NCBI GenBank assembly: GCA_026545765.1 | Contig: JAIFAC010000476.1 | Location: 1-64,000, forward strand | From: Plantago major | Lineage: Eukaryota > Streptophyta > Magnoliopsida > Lamiales > Plantaginaceae | Direction of reading: 5' to 3' | Length of the DNA: 64,000 nt | Shown here: in pieces, positions 44,439 to 54,849 of the stretch | Layout of the letters: every line of letters starts with the position of its first letter | How positions within the stretch are numbered: the stretch's first letter is position 1 | The notes under the pieces: model-generated | Seen by the model: the letters and a program-made list of their open reading frames with translations, nothing else | The model's database searches: none | What the model was told of the DNA's origin: nothing | Made by a program: the position numbers and the translations under genes

Positions 44439-45138
44439 TGAATTAGAGACTCAAAACATGAAGGAAATAATAATTTAATTTCAAGATTAGCATGTGAAAA
44501 TGAGATTTCATTTTTTAATTAGGGTCAAATAAATAATGTATAATTATTGAGTCCATATCTCTAATATATATCTAAAGCAAGTAAATTTATTACATTTTTT
44601 CCTTGCTTTACATTCAAAATCATGTAATTATCTAAATGTATTTCCTTAATCATCAAGAAATGTTGGATATATGTAATTCCAGATTCATTAAAATCAATGC
44701 CTACATTAATTTCTATATTAACCCTTTTATTTCATTTTCATTTTCTTTCAAACTTTATTTTCATGTTCATTTTCTTTGTAAACTTCATTCATCATTTAAT
44801 TCTTGTTGGCATTAAATAACTATAATAACATCACATTAATTTAAAATAAATTTGAACTTTTCGTTCCTGGAGTGCTAGATAGATGTCTATAAGGCGGAGG
44901 TGGTGAACATACATTTTTGAAATTATTCCTTTTACACAGTATGATGACACAATTGTGTATCAATTCAGTAATTTATAAAGTTTGTGTTTTGCGGAAGCGT
45001 TTTAGATTGCTTCATATACAGTTCTCTTCCTCATTCTGATATCTGATATGGGAATGTTCTCACACTAACTGAAAGTCAGAACCACATGCATATAAAGAGG
45101 TTTATCAATCTGACTTGTCGAACTGTAAAATACTAAGC
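44439..45138. other. GASA upstream region, no gene seen
   Basis: AT-rich (many TTAAT and ATTTTC runs). No coding signal. Confidence 0.5.
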
Positions 45139-45555
45139 ATGATATATTAAAACAGTAAATTTTTTGTCCCTTAGACAACAATGTTTAAGTGTAAGGGTTG
45201 CTGATACTTATATTTCAGAATGCAGAAGACTTTATTAAGTCTTTGTGTAACCCGGAAGCGATAAGATAAATAGGTAGACAAATAGCTTGCAAAAAGTAAG
45301 TAACACTTGTTTATCGTGGTATCTGAAGGTGGCATAATCCTTCAACTAATCCACTTCGCACTTTCTCAAGACTTTAATTCACTAAGATAGAAAGTTGAAT
45401 TTTGTTACAAAATCCTATCCTTAGCTAAATCCCTTCATACCCTAAGTTTCCAACAAGAAAATATATGAGCGAAGAGATTGAAGAGAAGATCTAAAGAAAT
45501 GCTTGAAGAGCATCTTGGTCGAACTATCACCAATACAAAGCTCTGATACAACTCT
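45139..45555 (-). mobile_element. Copia LTR and leader fragment
   Basis: 45200-45440 follows the A LTR in the same order (GATACTTA, AGAAGACTTT, GTGGTATCTGAAGGTGGC, AATCC, CTAATCCACTTCG, AATCCTATCCTTAG). On the minus strand TTGTATCAGAGC (45551-45540) looks like a primer site. The pieces are out of order for one intact element, so this is a rearranged remnant. Confidence 0.55.
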
Positions 45556-46135
45556 TGTTAAGTGAACACTAGTTTTCAGCTTGCTAGAGGAAATAAGTCT
45601 GAAACCCCAACAGTAGAGAAGAACTTATGTTTTCATTGCCAGTTACCTGGACACTTCAAGAAAGATTGTTCTCAACTCCCAAAGGAAAGGACTTGGAGAC
45701 AGAGAGTAGAAAAGAACTTTCCAAAACACTCAGAAAGCTATGTTCATTGAACAAAGGAAATCTATTCAACTCCAACTGGAGGCTCTTGATATCGAGTCAA
45801 CTACTCACGATAAAGACGAAGATCCGAACAGTCTATAATTGTGCTTACCTACCCAACAAGTCATTGACTTTTGGAGAGAACAAAGAACTTTCTGGAGATG
45901 ATAAAGAGACATATCCAGAGTACTTTAAGGTGGAACATTACTTTGTTACTAATTAGGTAAAATTTATTACTAGATTAATCAATTATGACAATGATGATGG
46001 AAATAGTATTGAAAGTGTGGAACATCTTGGAAGACAACTAGAAATCCTGGAAATGTATCTCTTGATGAGTAATATTCAAGTAACTCACTTTAAGAAACTC
46101 ACTAAGAATTTGAAAAAGTAAAATATTGATCTCAA
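45556..46135 (+). pseudogene. Copia gag fragment with CCHC knuckle
   Basis: The frame 45562-45750 encodes CFHCQLPGHFKKDCSQLPKE (CX2CX4HX4C) preceded by a basic stretch. Later pieces in other frames include acidic Gag-like text. It is on the opposite strand to the LTR fragment next to it, which shows a rearrangement. No protease or pol follows. Confidence 0.65.
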
Positions 46136-46140
46136 TAAGT

Positions 46141-47201
46141 GATAAGACCGTAATTTAGAGGTTCATCATGTCCTTTTAACCGTACTTTTGTTAGTCTTTG
46201 TCATTATTTTATAGTGTTATTGTTCATTTTTACGCTTTTGTGTTTTAGTTATGTTTTGTAGGTTTTCTTAGGTTTTAGTTATGAACCGGAGGAGAAACGT
46301 TGCATTTTTGAATGTCACTTTTGAGTTAGAACTCTAAAAAATTCAAGAAGAAGGCTCCGAGATCGACTCCCGCGGAAAACAAGTATTTGTGAAGAAACAG
46401 GACCGTGTCGCGACTCGCTTTTTAGTAGTGTCGGGACACGAAGTTACGAGGCTGATATTCTGGGTTTTTTGTCCGTGTCGCGACACGCTTTGAAATGATG
46501 TCGTGTCACGAACATACGAAGCGAAATTGTTCCTGAAAGACGAGTGTGTCGCGATACGCTTTTAAGTGGTGTCGCAACACGGCTCGACCAAGCCTACTCG
46601 GATTGTAACTTCTATATATGTTGTTTTTTACCTCTTTTTCATATTACTTTGAATTCAATCAATTGGAAAATCTCATTGAACCCTATTAATGATCTTGTAA
46701 GATTTGATCTTGGTTATTCATCTCGTAATCACATACGATTAAATCGATTCGTTCGAAGGTTTGAGATTCAATTACTTTTAATTAAACTTTCTTGTGATCG
46801 TTTATGCTTGATATTGTTATCTTCATCAATCTTATATCTATCATGTCATCAAATATGAATATGTATGTTGTTTGCATGATCATGAGTAGCTAATATCTTA
46901 ACGTGTGGTAGTGATATGATGATTCACATGTATTAGGGTATAATCTTGAATTCATTAAATGCGAGTTAAGCTAGTCTAAAATCTTACGTAAAACACATTA
47001 ATTAGATTCACTAGTCTAAGATATTCAAATCATTTATTCAGGATTACTTGTCGACTATCCTAATCTAGTAGAACACTGCTAATAACAACCAAATTCGTGG
47101 AATCCAATTAAGTGAATAAAGGCGAAATATAAAATAGAAGGAGTCGAGTGCAATATGCGATCGATGGTATTGTGAAAACAAATTGAACACTTGCACTATC
47201 A
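46141..47201 (+). mobile_element. LTR-like repeat with GTGTCGCGACACG units
   Basis: Runs from TGATAAGACC to GCACTATCA (TG...CA). It contains three ~70-base units with imperfect GTGTCGCGACACG palindromes (46404-46582), then TATATATG near 46612 and TTTATGCTTGAT. The relative at 15091-15728 is on the other strand. Whether the right end is its own or the start of element E's 3' LTR (next to a polypurine tract) is unresolved; the flanks ATAAG and CTCTC do not match. Confidence 0.45.
46404..46582. repeat. Three tandem ~70-base palindromic units
   Basis: Each unit has GTGTCGCGAYWCGC, a ~12-base T/A-rich gap, then GTGTCGNRACACG or a close variant. Units start near 46404, 46475 and 46545. Confidence 0.7.
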
Positions 47202-47215
47202 CTCTCCCCCTTTTT
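47202..47215 (-). other. Polypurine tract of element E
   Basis: AAAAAGGGGGAGAG on the minus strand, followed by TGATAGTGCAAGTG, the layout seen at the 3' end of element D (AAGGGGGAGAT then TGAAAGTTCACTG). Confidence 0.6.
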
Positions 47216-47599
47216 GCCAATCTTCACAAGACATCACTTGTAGATAAACATTAGTATTGAACTGAACAATACTCCCCCTGAATAACAAAAGTCATACCTA
47301 CTTATAAAATTAGCAAAATAAACCTTGTTTCCCTTTATCCAATTTTTGTTTTCAATCTTTCCCTTTATTCAAAAAGTGTTTTAGAAAATATGCTTCTTTC
47401 TGTCACCTTATGTTTACCAAACTCTATTTTTATAAGTACGGTGAAGTAGTAGTTCAAGTGTTTAAATTACATCCCAGACTATCCTACAGGGAATAGACTC
47501 CCTTGTCAAAATAAGCAGTGTTCAGAGACAGTTAAGATAGACAATTAAGCATATAAACAAAATAAAACATTAAAACAACAGAAAATAGGTTTATTCTGC
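47216..47599 (-). other. Element E 3' untranslated region
   Basis: Non-coding. From 47516 rightward it is shared with 15729 and beyond (AGTGTTC-AGAGACAGTTAAG). A second purine-rich complement (CTCCCCCTG near 47271) may be another polypurine tract. Confidence 0.5.
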
Positions 47600-47993
47600 A
47601 ATATCTTCTCTCCCCTTCTTGTGTAGAAAGCAAATCCTCCATTTCTTCCAGGGATCTCAGAAGGACCAAGAGCTCCTCATTCTTCTCAGCAATCTCCCTT
47701 TCTTTGTCAATTATTTGTTACTTGAGGAGATCCACTCCAACCTGCAGTGAAGCAGTAGACCTGGGTGTATTGTCTACACCAGAGCCAGTGGCCATAGAGG
47801 TCTGTCAATGAAACTACCAATGAAAATCATGGACCTTGTTACCAAACACCATCACCTTAGCAATCTTCATCACCTGAGTATTCTCTATCACCACTTCCTT
47901 GTCATTGGGAACAAAGCCTTTATCCACTAAAATCTTATAGATAAGACAGGGAAAGGGAAGAATATTCTTGGTGCCTTTCTTATGTGGGCAAGC
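47600..47993 (-). pseudogene. Env-like gene of element E, C-terminal part
   Basis: Separated from the main frame by a deletion corresponding to 16246-16410 of copy C and by frame changes. Readable pieces are PFPCLIYKILVDKGFVPNDK, NTQVMKIAKVMVFGN and a terminal coiled-coil-like stretch (DKEREIAEKNEELLVLLRSL). Confidence 0.7.
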
Positions 47994-48842
47994 TTAGATG
48001 GTGGCAAAAACTCGAGAGGCGAGATCAACATTCATCACCTCATTCATATCCAATTCCTCATCATTCTCATCCTCAACAACATCACTTAAACCCCACGCAG
48101 TATTAATCAAGGCAGGACTAAAATCATAAATTTTTCCACGCACAAAAGTCTTATAATACTTGGGGGAAAGGGGATTATCACAGTGCACAGACAGGTTGCA
48201 ATAGAACTCTTTGACCACATCAGCAACATAGGACCCAGATTCAGAAATAGATCCAATCATACCCCGACTGGTGAGGAAATCAAACACCCTATACAGTTTA
48301 AAATCACACTCATGCATAATCTTTTCAACCCAAATCTTTCTCTTACCTAGGTTTTTCCACTCGACACTAATCTCCTTTGTTTCAAATCGAGCATTAAAAG
48401 TAGGATATTTAAAGTCGAGCAATACCTCAGGATCAATGGAAGTGCCATCATCAGACTCCTCAGTAGCACCAGCTTCATCAATGTCGAGATCTATAATCTC
48501 CAGATTCTGCTCAGGCGGGCTGGAAGCCACCAAATCGGGCCTTTCGGTTCCTAGATCCTCAGTTTCCAGAGTAGAGGAGAGAGGAGTAGAGATGATGTGG
48601 GGTTGGTTTGGCTGTGCATGAGCCTTCTTCTTCTTCTTCTTCGACCCAGAATGATGTCGTTTCCACCGGAGGAATTTTGGGCCAAGTCCCCAACTAGGGT
48701 TCTGCCTAAGAGAGATTTCTATGAGTGGGAAAGGGGAGCCATTGAGATTGGTGGTGTTTGCAATTGAGAGATCTTGGGTGAGAGAAGAGAGGGAGTTTGA
48801 ATAATTATGAGAGGGAATTGAGGTTTGAGCGGTTAGGTACAC
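47994..48842 (-). CDS. Env-like / putative plant transposon protein, element E
   Basis: 282 codons open from ATG 48842. Residues ~60-75 are basic with a KKKKKK run (possible nuclear signal). An acidic linker (SSPPEQNLEIIDLDIDEAGA) follows, then a conserved region (FETKEISVEW, FKLYRVFDFLTSRGMIG) and the domain core VADVVKEFYCNLSVHCDNPL ... DFSPALINTAWGLSD at ~205-260. Such proteins occur downstream of pol in SIRE-type copia elements and are called envelope-like; no clear transmembrane segment or signal peptide is visible here, so the name is only by analogy. The stop comes early because of a deletion. Copy C of the same gene is split in three at 38333-15729. Confidence 0.75.
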   Translation of the reverse strand: MYLTAQTSIPSHNYSNSLSSLTQDLSIANTTNLNGSPFPLIEISLRQNPSWGLGPKFLRWKRHHSGSKKKKKKAHAQPNQPHIISTPLSSTLETEDLGTERPDLVASSPPEQNLEIIDLDIDEAGATEESDDGTSIDPEVLLDFKYPTFNARFETKEISVEWKNLGKRKIWVEKIMHECDFKLYRVFDFLTSRGMIGSISESGSYVADVVKEFYCNLSVHCDNPLSPKYYKTFVRGKIYDFSPALINTAWGLSDVVEDENDEELDMNEVMNVDLASRVFATI

Positions 48843-49146
48843 GGGAAGGGTGTAAATAAGGAAAAGTAGGTTTAGGTCATGGGCTTGAGAGTGTTGGGCC
48901 TGGTTTGTGGGCTTGTGTGGCTATGGATCAGAATAATGTGTCTAAGAATAATCCTTTAGTCCAATCGATCTAGTACATTATCCTGTAACACATGTTTGTA
49001 CTCAAAATAACTGCACGTAAACAAGAGAGTTAGAAAATAGAGAATCTTTAAGGGTAGGATAATTAAAATTTAAGAAATAATCTGAACTCAAGGTACAATT
49101 CAATTCAAAACTGCGTATTTCTTAAATACAGTTGCCCAAAAATATT
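48843..49146 (-). other. Element E spacer upstream of env-like gene
   Basis: Aligns with 38340-38780. Element D is inserted at 49146/49147. Confidence 0.7.
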
Positions 49147-50207
49147 TAAAAGTTCACTGTTCTGTACAATGTTACATCAACAGTGAACATAGTCGTACAG
49201 TTTTTACTATGCGGGGCATTATTGTAATATTACCTTCTTCACTAATATTTAACCTAGTTCGTTAGGTTTGGTTTTCTGTGTCAACAGGTCCAAGATTTAG
49301 GAGATCTAAAAGAGTCTTGAATAGATTGGTCTATTTAATAAAAAGATTGAAGAAAAAGATTCTTTGGAGAAAATATCTCAACAGGACTTTTGAAGATGAG
49401 GGAAAACGTGGAAAGAAGATCTGGAATCGATTATTGACATGTTATATATAGAAGATCTAGATCTGGAAGTAATTGGAGATTCACTGTTTTGTACATTGCT
49501 ACATCAACAGTTAACATAACAGTTCATGCGGTGTGAAAGCAAAGAGATGAGAATTATGGAAAGCAAATCAAGAAGATTCTGGAGACTTGGAAGAAAGAGA
49601 GAAGCCTTGCTCAGCTCGAAGTGCTTAAGGAAAGAAGATAAAAAAGACTATGAAAAAGCAAGATATCAAAGATATGATAAGCATGGAAAGAAATCAAGAT
49701 CTGACCTTGGTTGAATAAACTCAGCTATAAATACAACACCAAGGGCAGATTGAGAGTATCGAGTTTAAGAAGACTAGAAGCTTTCTTAGCATACAGTTTA
49801 TACATCTTCTAGTCTTTGTACTTGTCACTCTTGCTAGACTTTGTGGCTATCAGTTGGATAGGGATAGTATCTCCATCATCTAGACTTTTCTAGATCTGTA
49901 GCTATTGAATAGGTAGCACTATTCTGATTTGTTTAGCTTTGCAGTTCAAGCTTTCGATCTTGTGAATATCTTGAACCTAAGTTTTTGTAAATTCACTCAT
50001 CATTGTTAGTGGATATTTGGCTCAGGCTCGGCTGGTATTTTCTACATACCAGCTTAAAGAAAAACAACTCTGAGTACTTTACTTATTTTCGTTGTGTATT
50101 GTTTTTCTGTCTTGAGTCACTGTTACTTGAACTGTTATATCAACATTAATATTAACAGAATAGTTTTACAGTATATTAGTACAAGTCCTGATCCTTATAT
50201 TCTTTCA
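49147..50207 (+). repeat. Element D 5' LTR
   Basis: 1061 bases. Starts TAAAAGTTCACTG (TG lost) and ends ATATTCTTTCA. TATA box GCTATAAATAC near 49724. Confidence 0.88.
49724..49734 (+). promoter_or_regulatory. Element D LTR TATA box
   Basis: GCTATAAATACAACACC; the 3' LTR has GGTATAAATACAACACC near 55424. Confidence 0.5.
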
Positions 50208-50222
50208 ATTGGCATCAAGAGC
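50208..50222 (+). other. Primer-binding site of element D
   Basis: ATTGGCATCAAGAGC directly after the LTR, a variant of the Met-tRNA-type site TGGTATCAGAGC with an inserted A. Confidence 0.65.
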
Positions 50223-50259
50223 CAGCCACTTAATTAATAAGTGTGTGGATTTTGTACTA

Positions 50260-51110
50260 ATTATGGATTGGAAAACCAGTTTAAGAACTCATATCAGATC
50301 AATTGGTGTGTGTTCTTGGAAATCTGTCTTGGACGGTTCCATTTTCTTGTGCTACCACCAGATCCTGATGGTGATCTAGTACTGAAACCGGAAGGCAAAT
50401 GGGATGCAGATTAATGGACTGAGTCTGGCCATGATGAAAAAGCACTTAATGCTATTTTCAGCTATGTGGACTCCCATATGTTCATGATGATCCAGAATTG
50501 TACCACTACCAAGAAAACTTGGGAAACCCCACGAACTCACTATGAGAAAGAATAGGCTAATGAGTCCTCTGGGTCTGGTACTAGACATGTCATGTCTTTG
50601 TCCACTGTCTTCAATAAAAATGATCAGTGTTGGTTCAACAGTGAGATCAACAACACTCTGGATTAAACGGTCTATCTAGATTATGATGACTCTGACTATG
50701 TGGATGATTTAAGTGGCAATAGTATCTTTGGCCATAATCTGAGATGCTTTGTAGGTTCTCTTGTTTCTAGTGCAGATTACTCCCAGGAAGATGAACTTTC
50801 TCAAGAACAGACGAAGAGATATGTGAAATCACTAGTAAGAGTGACCACCAAGGTAACTGAAAGCAGATCACATCTTTGCCAAGCCAGATGAGGTATTGGC
50901 ACAAGGTTTTGTAGGAACCACTGGTAGAGAATATCAGGAGAACTCTAATAATGATAAAATCTCTGAAACTTCTGATTTCTCTAAACATCCTTCCTTTGCT
51001 AAAGATGTTTCTGTGTTTGATAAAGAAAAGGATACTAACAAGGATTTTAAGAAAACTTTAGTGTGTCAATTTTGTTTCAAAACTGATCACATGAACCCTT
51101 TTTGTTTTCT
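50260..51110 (+). pseudogene. Element D gag
   Basis: Stop-interrupted frames show Gag-like text: FMMIQNCTTTKKTWETPRTH near 50480 (compare the copia Gag pattern of a helix followed by T-A-K-E-x-W), an acidic part near 50690, and a CCHC knuckle CQFCFKTDHMNPFC at 51064-51105. The frame from 50896 is continuous with the protease. Confidence 0.7.
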
Positions 51111-51768
51111 ATATCGAAAAACCTTTTCCAGAAACCTAAATTCTTACAGTACTTTCAATACTGCCGAGACCAGTGTTGAATCAACAGTCACTGAACAGAC
51201 TTCTCAGAAAACCAATTCGATAGTGACTGTTAAAGCAATGGTGAGGAATAGTAAGACTGTCAAATGTATGAAAGTTTGGGTTCACAAACTTAGTTTAGTA
51301 TGCAAAGGGGTTTTCTCTCCAGTAAATACTAACCATGCAGGTACGTGTTACTTCAACAGTGGGTGCTCAAGGCACATGACCGGTACAAAAGAGTACCCTA
51401 AGGACTTCATACAGATAGGTGTAGTCACTTATGGAGGTACTCAAGGTAAGACCTTGGGAAAGGGAACCTTGAACTTGAAAGGATTTCCTAGTCTCAAGAA
51501 TGTTCTCTTGACTTATGGATTAACTGCCAAATTGCTAAATGTGAGCCATACATGTGATGATAATCTGAAAGTACACTTTGATAAACACGCATGTGATGTT
51601 TTTGATATGAACTACAATAGTGTGCTAACTAGTGTCAGGTCTCATGATAATTGCTATGTTATGACTAATGAAGCAAAGCCTGTTTTTGTGAATGTTAGTG
51701 TTAATCTAACTTTGCCGAGTTTAGAACAAGATGAGCAATTGAAAAGAGCGTCTTTGTTAGACCAATAG
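50896..51768 (+). CDS. Element D Gag-protease frame, catalytic Asp lost
   Basis: 290 codons open. The CCHC knuckle lies at residues ~57-70 and the protease motif FNSGCSRHMTG at ~154. The retropepsin Asp is Asn (codon AAC at 51355-51357), so the protease is inactive. The C-half of the protease follows (SLKNVLLTYGLTAKLLNVSH, CDDNLKVHFDKHACDVFD), homologous to C at 42528-42345. The usual integrase does not follow. Confidence 0.82.
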   Translation: MAQGFVGTTGREYQENSNNDKISETSDFSKHPSFAKDVSVFDKEKDTNKDFKKTLVCQFCFKTDHMNPFCFLYRKTFSRNLNSYSTFNTAETSVESTVTEQTSQKTNSIVTVKAMVRNSKTVKCMKVWVHKLSLVCKGVFSPVNTNHAGTCYFNSGCSRHMTGTKEYPKDFIQIGVVTYGGTQGKTLGKGTLNLKGFPSLKNVLLTYGLTAKLLNVSHTCDDNLKVHFDKHACDVFDMNYNSVLTSVRSHDNCYVMTNEAKPVFVNVSVNLTLPSLEQDEQLKRASLLDQ

Positions 51769-52340
51769 TTGTGGCAACAATGGCTCACAATGACTTCTCA
51801 GAAGAATCAGCTGAAAAGAACAAAGGATATAGAGCTGCACTAAGTCTCCTTGTGAATCCTATCTGATACGAATTGCGATCTAAAGAATGGGCAAATCCAA
51901 GTTAACCTCTGAAACATGTAAGGTTACCGTTGTAAGAACAGTTGATCCAACACAGTACATAACAGTGATAGAAAATCCTGTTTACTTTCCTGATTGCAAG
52001 CCCAGGATCATGTTCTCAGTAAGTTCATGGTATCTACCTAACCCTAAAACATCCCACTTAATTACTGTTAAGAGATTATTGAGCTCTATATACAGGATGT
52101 TAGCTTAGGATTATGGTATAGTAGAGGCCGACACTAATCGAAGTGGATTTAGTAATCTTTGGTTGGCGAGAGATTCGGATGACATGAAATCTGCCGGTGG
52201 TGGATGTCTTTATTTTGTGAAAAACTTGGTATCATAGTTTAGTAGAAAACGAACTGATGTTTACATATCTATTGCTAAACCAACATGTGCGATCTCTAGT
52301 AACTGTGTCACTCAATTGCCCTGTGTGACTTATATGATAA
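51769..52340 (+). pseudogene. Element D RT/RNase H remnant
   Basis: PNPKTSHLITVKRLL near 52060 matches the copia word after RT (P-x-x-x-H-L-x-A-V-K-R). Decayed RNase H follows (ADTNRSGF, then GGGCLYFVKNLVS, FSRKRTDVYISIAKPT). Everything between protease and this point, about 3 kb of integrase and RT, is deleted. Confidence 0.55.
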
Positions 52341-53479
52341 CTGATTTTGAAGGCATGAGTGACAATTTCCTAATGCTATGTGGCTGCCTTAGAACCAAAA
52401 TCAGCAATCATGTCAACCTAATTGGTACAATACATCATTCTAGTAGTCACTCAAGTAAGTTAAAAGTTGTTGATACATGTCTTATACAATCCCAAAAACA
52501 ACTTTATAGGTTACTAGGTTATAAGAGAGTTCTTGATTTTCGGGAATCTCTTATTCTGTGCTTAACTTGATTAAAAGGGTTGATTGCACTGTTAACTTAA
52601 CATCACAGTCTAACAGTGCATATTTGTTTGTGATGTGTGTACATTCTTATCTGAAGTCTTCCTTGTCCCTGAGTTAATTAATTTATGCATCTTACTGGAC
52701 GTGTAGTACTTGAAAAAGTCTTTTGGTCTTTGTCTCTAGTCTTGGCACTTTCTTTCTCTCCTCAACCCCTCGTATTGGACTGCAGTTTGCCTGTTATGGA
52801 AGTAAAAAAAAAAAAAAGATGGAAAAAGAGCCCAATGGAGGCCAATGCAAAAAGAGCCCAATGTTGGCCAAATGGAAAAAGAGCCCAATGGAGGCATATT
52901 TTTACTTTATATTTGTTGGCAATCTCTGGGTTCTCTCACTTTCAAAAATGGAAGTTTGCCTCTCTGAGACTACATTGAGTCCCTGCATGAAACTTAAACA
53001 GAGCCCAACACTTACTTCCTGTTTTTAATGAATCTGCAGTCTGTGTTAAACTTCTCTTCTTCTATGATTGAGTGCTGATTCATAAGTTTCAAGATCCAGT
53101 GTGATTGAACCATGTATTGTCTTTTCCAGTAAGATACGATATCTATTGTATCTCTAATTATAGGACAATTTCATATTGGGTGGTTTCCTTGAGGGGGAGT
53201 GCGAATATGCTTGTGTGCTTGAGTAGATCAATCTTAGGTTAGGCTGAAAGCACTGTTGGTTAAATAAAAGTTATATGATCCTTGGGTTGTCACTCGAATC
53301 ATGATACTTTGAGTTTCTCTTGATAACTTCATCTAGTATTGTGTAGCTTAAGCGTCAGAATCTTCTTTAGTCTATTTTGGTTACTTGTTCTTCGAAGATT
53401 GCTGCAATCCTTGTCTAACAGTCTTTACATACATTGGTATGAAAAGATATCTTGTGCAATTTTCCTTCTTAAACAGGTA
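52341..53479 (+). other. Element D spacer after pol
   Basis: No conserved gene. Contains a three-fold near repeat of AAAAAGAGCCCAATG (52825-52895) and an A run at 52804. Confidence 0.5.
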
Positions 53480-54310
53480 GTTATCACCCACTTCCATCAC
53501 CACTCCTCTCATCCTTGCTAGTCCAGAAACCTGCACTCCACCCGTCTATCACAACAAGGTCACTGGACTTCGCTCTTCTCCAAAGAAACCTACATTTTCT
53601 GATAATTTGGTTATCCCTCCCTTTAATTCTGATACTGAGGGATTCATTCCCATGAATGAAGTCACAGAAAGTTCCTAGGCAAAGGAAGAAGTAGGCACTA
53701 ACTTTTTGGAACATGAAGCCCTAAAATTCGGACAATGAAACCTCTTTGTAAGGGGATGCAAACTCTGAGGAAGATGATTCATGAGCTCTAGTGTGGACAT
53801 CGATGAAGAAAATTTGGGCCAGAATCCAGTGATGAATCTATGGGGGAAGAAGTAAGCTATTAGTCCAACTGTTGAGACAACAACGGACATATGAGGTTGC
53901 TAAAATTCTCGAATAGTGGCTATGTGATTATGTGGGATAAGGAACTTAAAAGCCAAGGGTGCAACATCCCCTTTCTCTGCGTTACTTAGGATATGCATCC
54001 ATCACTGTCTTCCCACCAATGCCAATGTCATTAGCTCTGGAGCTGCTGAACTTCTGAATTAAATGATGACTGGTATGAGTTTCATCATGGGAAAAAGGTT
54101 TGTCAACCATCTGGGTACTTTTCGGTTTAGAGGAGATCAAGGCAAGCTTATCTACCCTTCTGCATTGTATGGCATGATCTGTGATCTAGGATTCATGAAG
54201 GGGAAAGGTAGCAATTTGAAAATGAATTTGCATACTGTAAGTGTCTCACATCATCTTCTAGGAGTAATTAGGAAGCATGATATTTTGGGTGGAGCAAGTA
54301 TCTGAAAATT
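53480..54310 (+). pseudogene. Element D 3' gene remnant (possibly env-like)
   Basis: A Pro/Ser/Thr-rich frame (53481-53680: TPPVYHNKVTGLRSSPKKPT) is followed, after stops, by a frame at 54063-54305 with KRFVNHLGTFRFRGDQGKLI and YPSALYGMICDLGF. Position between pol and the 3' LTR and the L-I-Y-P-S-x-x-Y-G-type segment suggest the last part of an env-like gene, but similarity to C/E is weak. Confidence 0.4.
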
Positions 54311-54469
54311 CCATGACTGTTGAAGTCGCTGTTGGGATAACATTGTTAGCTCCACATATTCCTCTCCCAGCTGCTGCAGGTGATCAAGCCCTCTTGGATC
54401 TATATTAGCCTAGATGGACAAATTGTAGGATTTCTTCCAAATTCAAAGCCCTCTAATAGGTTTTTCTTT

Positions 54470-54849
54470 CATCCTGACAAGGGGGAGAACGGTTTGGAAT
54501 GGTTTGGAACAATGCTAAGTTATGTTCTTACTTGATGTGTTATATGTTCTTAGCATTAATAAGGGGTTTCGGATTAAGGGGGAGACTGTGTATTAAGGGG
54601 GAGATATTTTCTTGAGGGGGAGTTCTCTGATTCTTTGCAGGTATTGAGAAGGTGCTGTGAAGAAAGACAAAAAGGGGGAGATTGAAAGTGCAGCATTGAC
54701 TGCTGTCTTGTTTCAGCATTGCAAAGAACACTGTATACTGCACTTAATTCACAAGTGTGTGTTAATTGATTTTGTCTTTATTCACTAACCACTGAGTGCA
54801 GGATTTGAAACAGAAAACCTTATGTGAAGAAAGGCAATAAGGGGGAGAT
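54470..54849 (+). repeat. Array of polypurine-tract-like blocks
   Basis: AGGGGGAGA-type blocks occur near 54480, 54578, 54596, 54617, 54674 and 54838. Two are followed by TGAAAGT, as at the true LTR boundary (54839-54849, AAGGGGGAGAT). Confidence 0.75.

Noticed and set aside
46141..47201. Solo LTR or 3' LTR of element E with a target duplication
   Set aside because: The flanks ATAAG and CTCTC do not match, and the orientation of the relative at 15091-15728 argues against it being E's own LTR. Only a repeat is reported.
48271..48621. Plus-strand frame of 116 codons opposite the env-like gene E
   Set aside because: It is a shadow of the conserved minus-strand frame. The copy at 37930-38244 has the same shadow, and conservation follows the minus strand.
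53675..53890. Minus-strand frames in element D
   Set aside because: They are antisense to the element and do not match any Gag, Pol or env-like segment.
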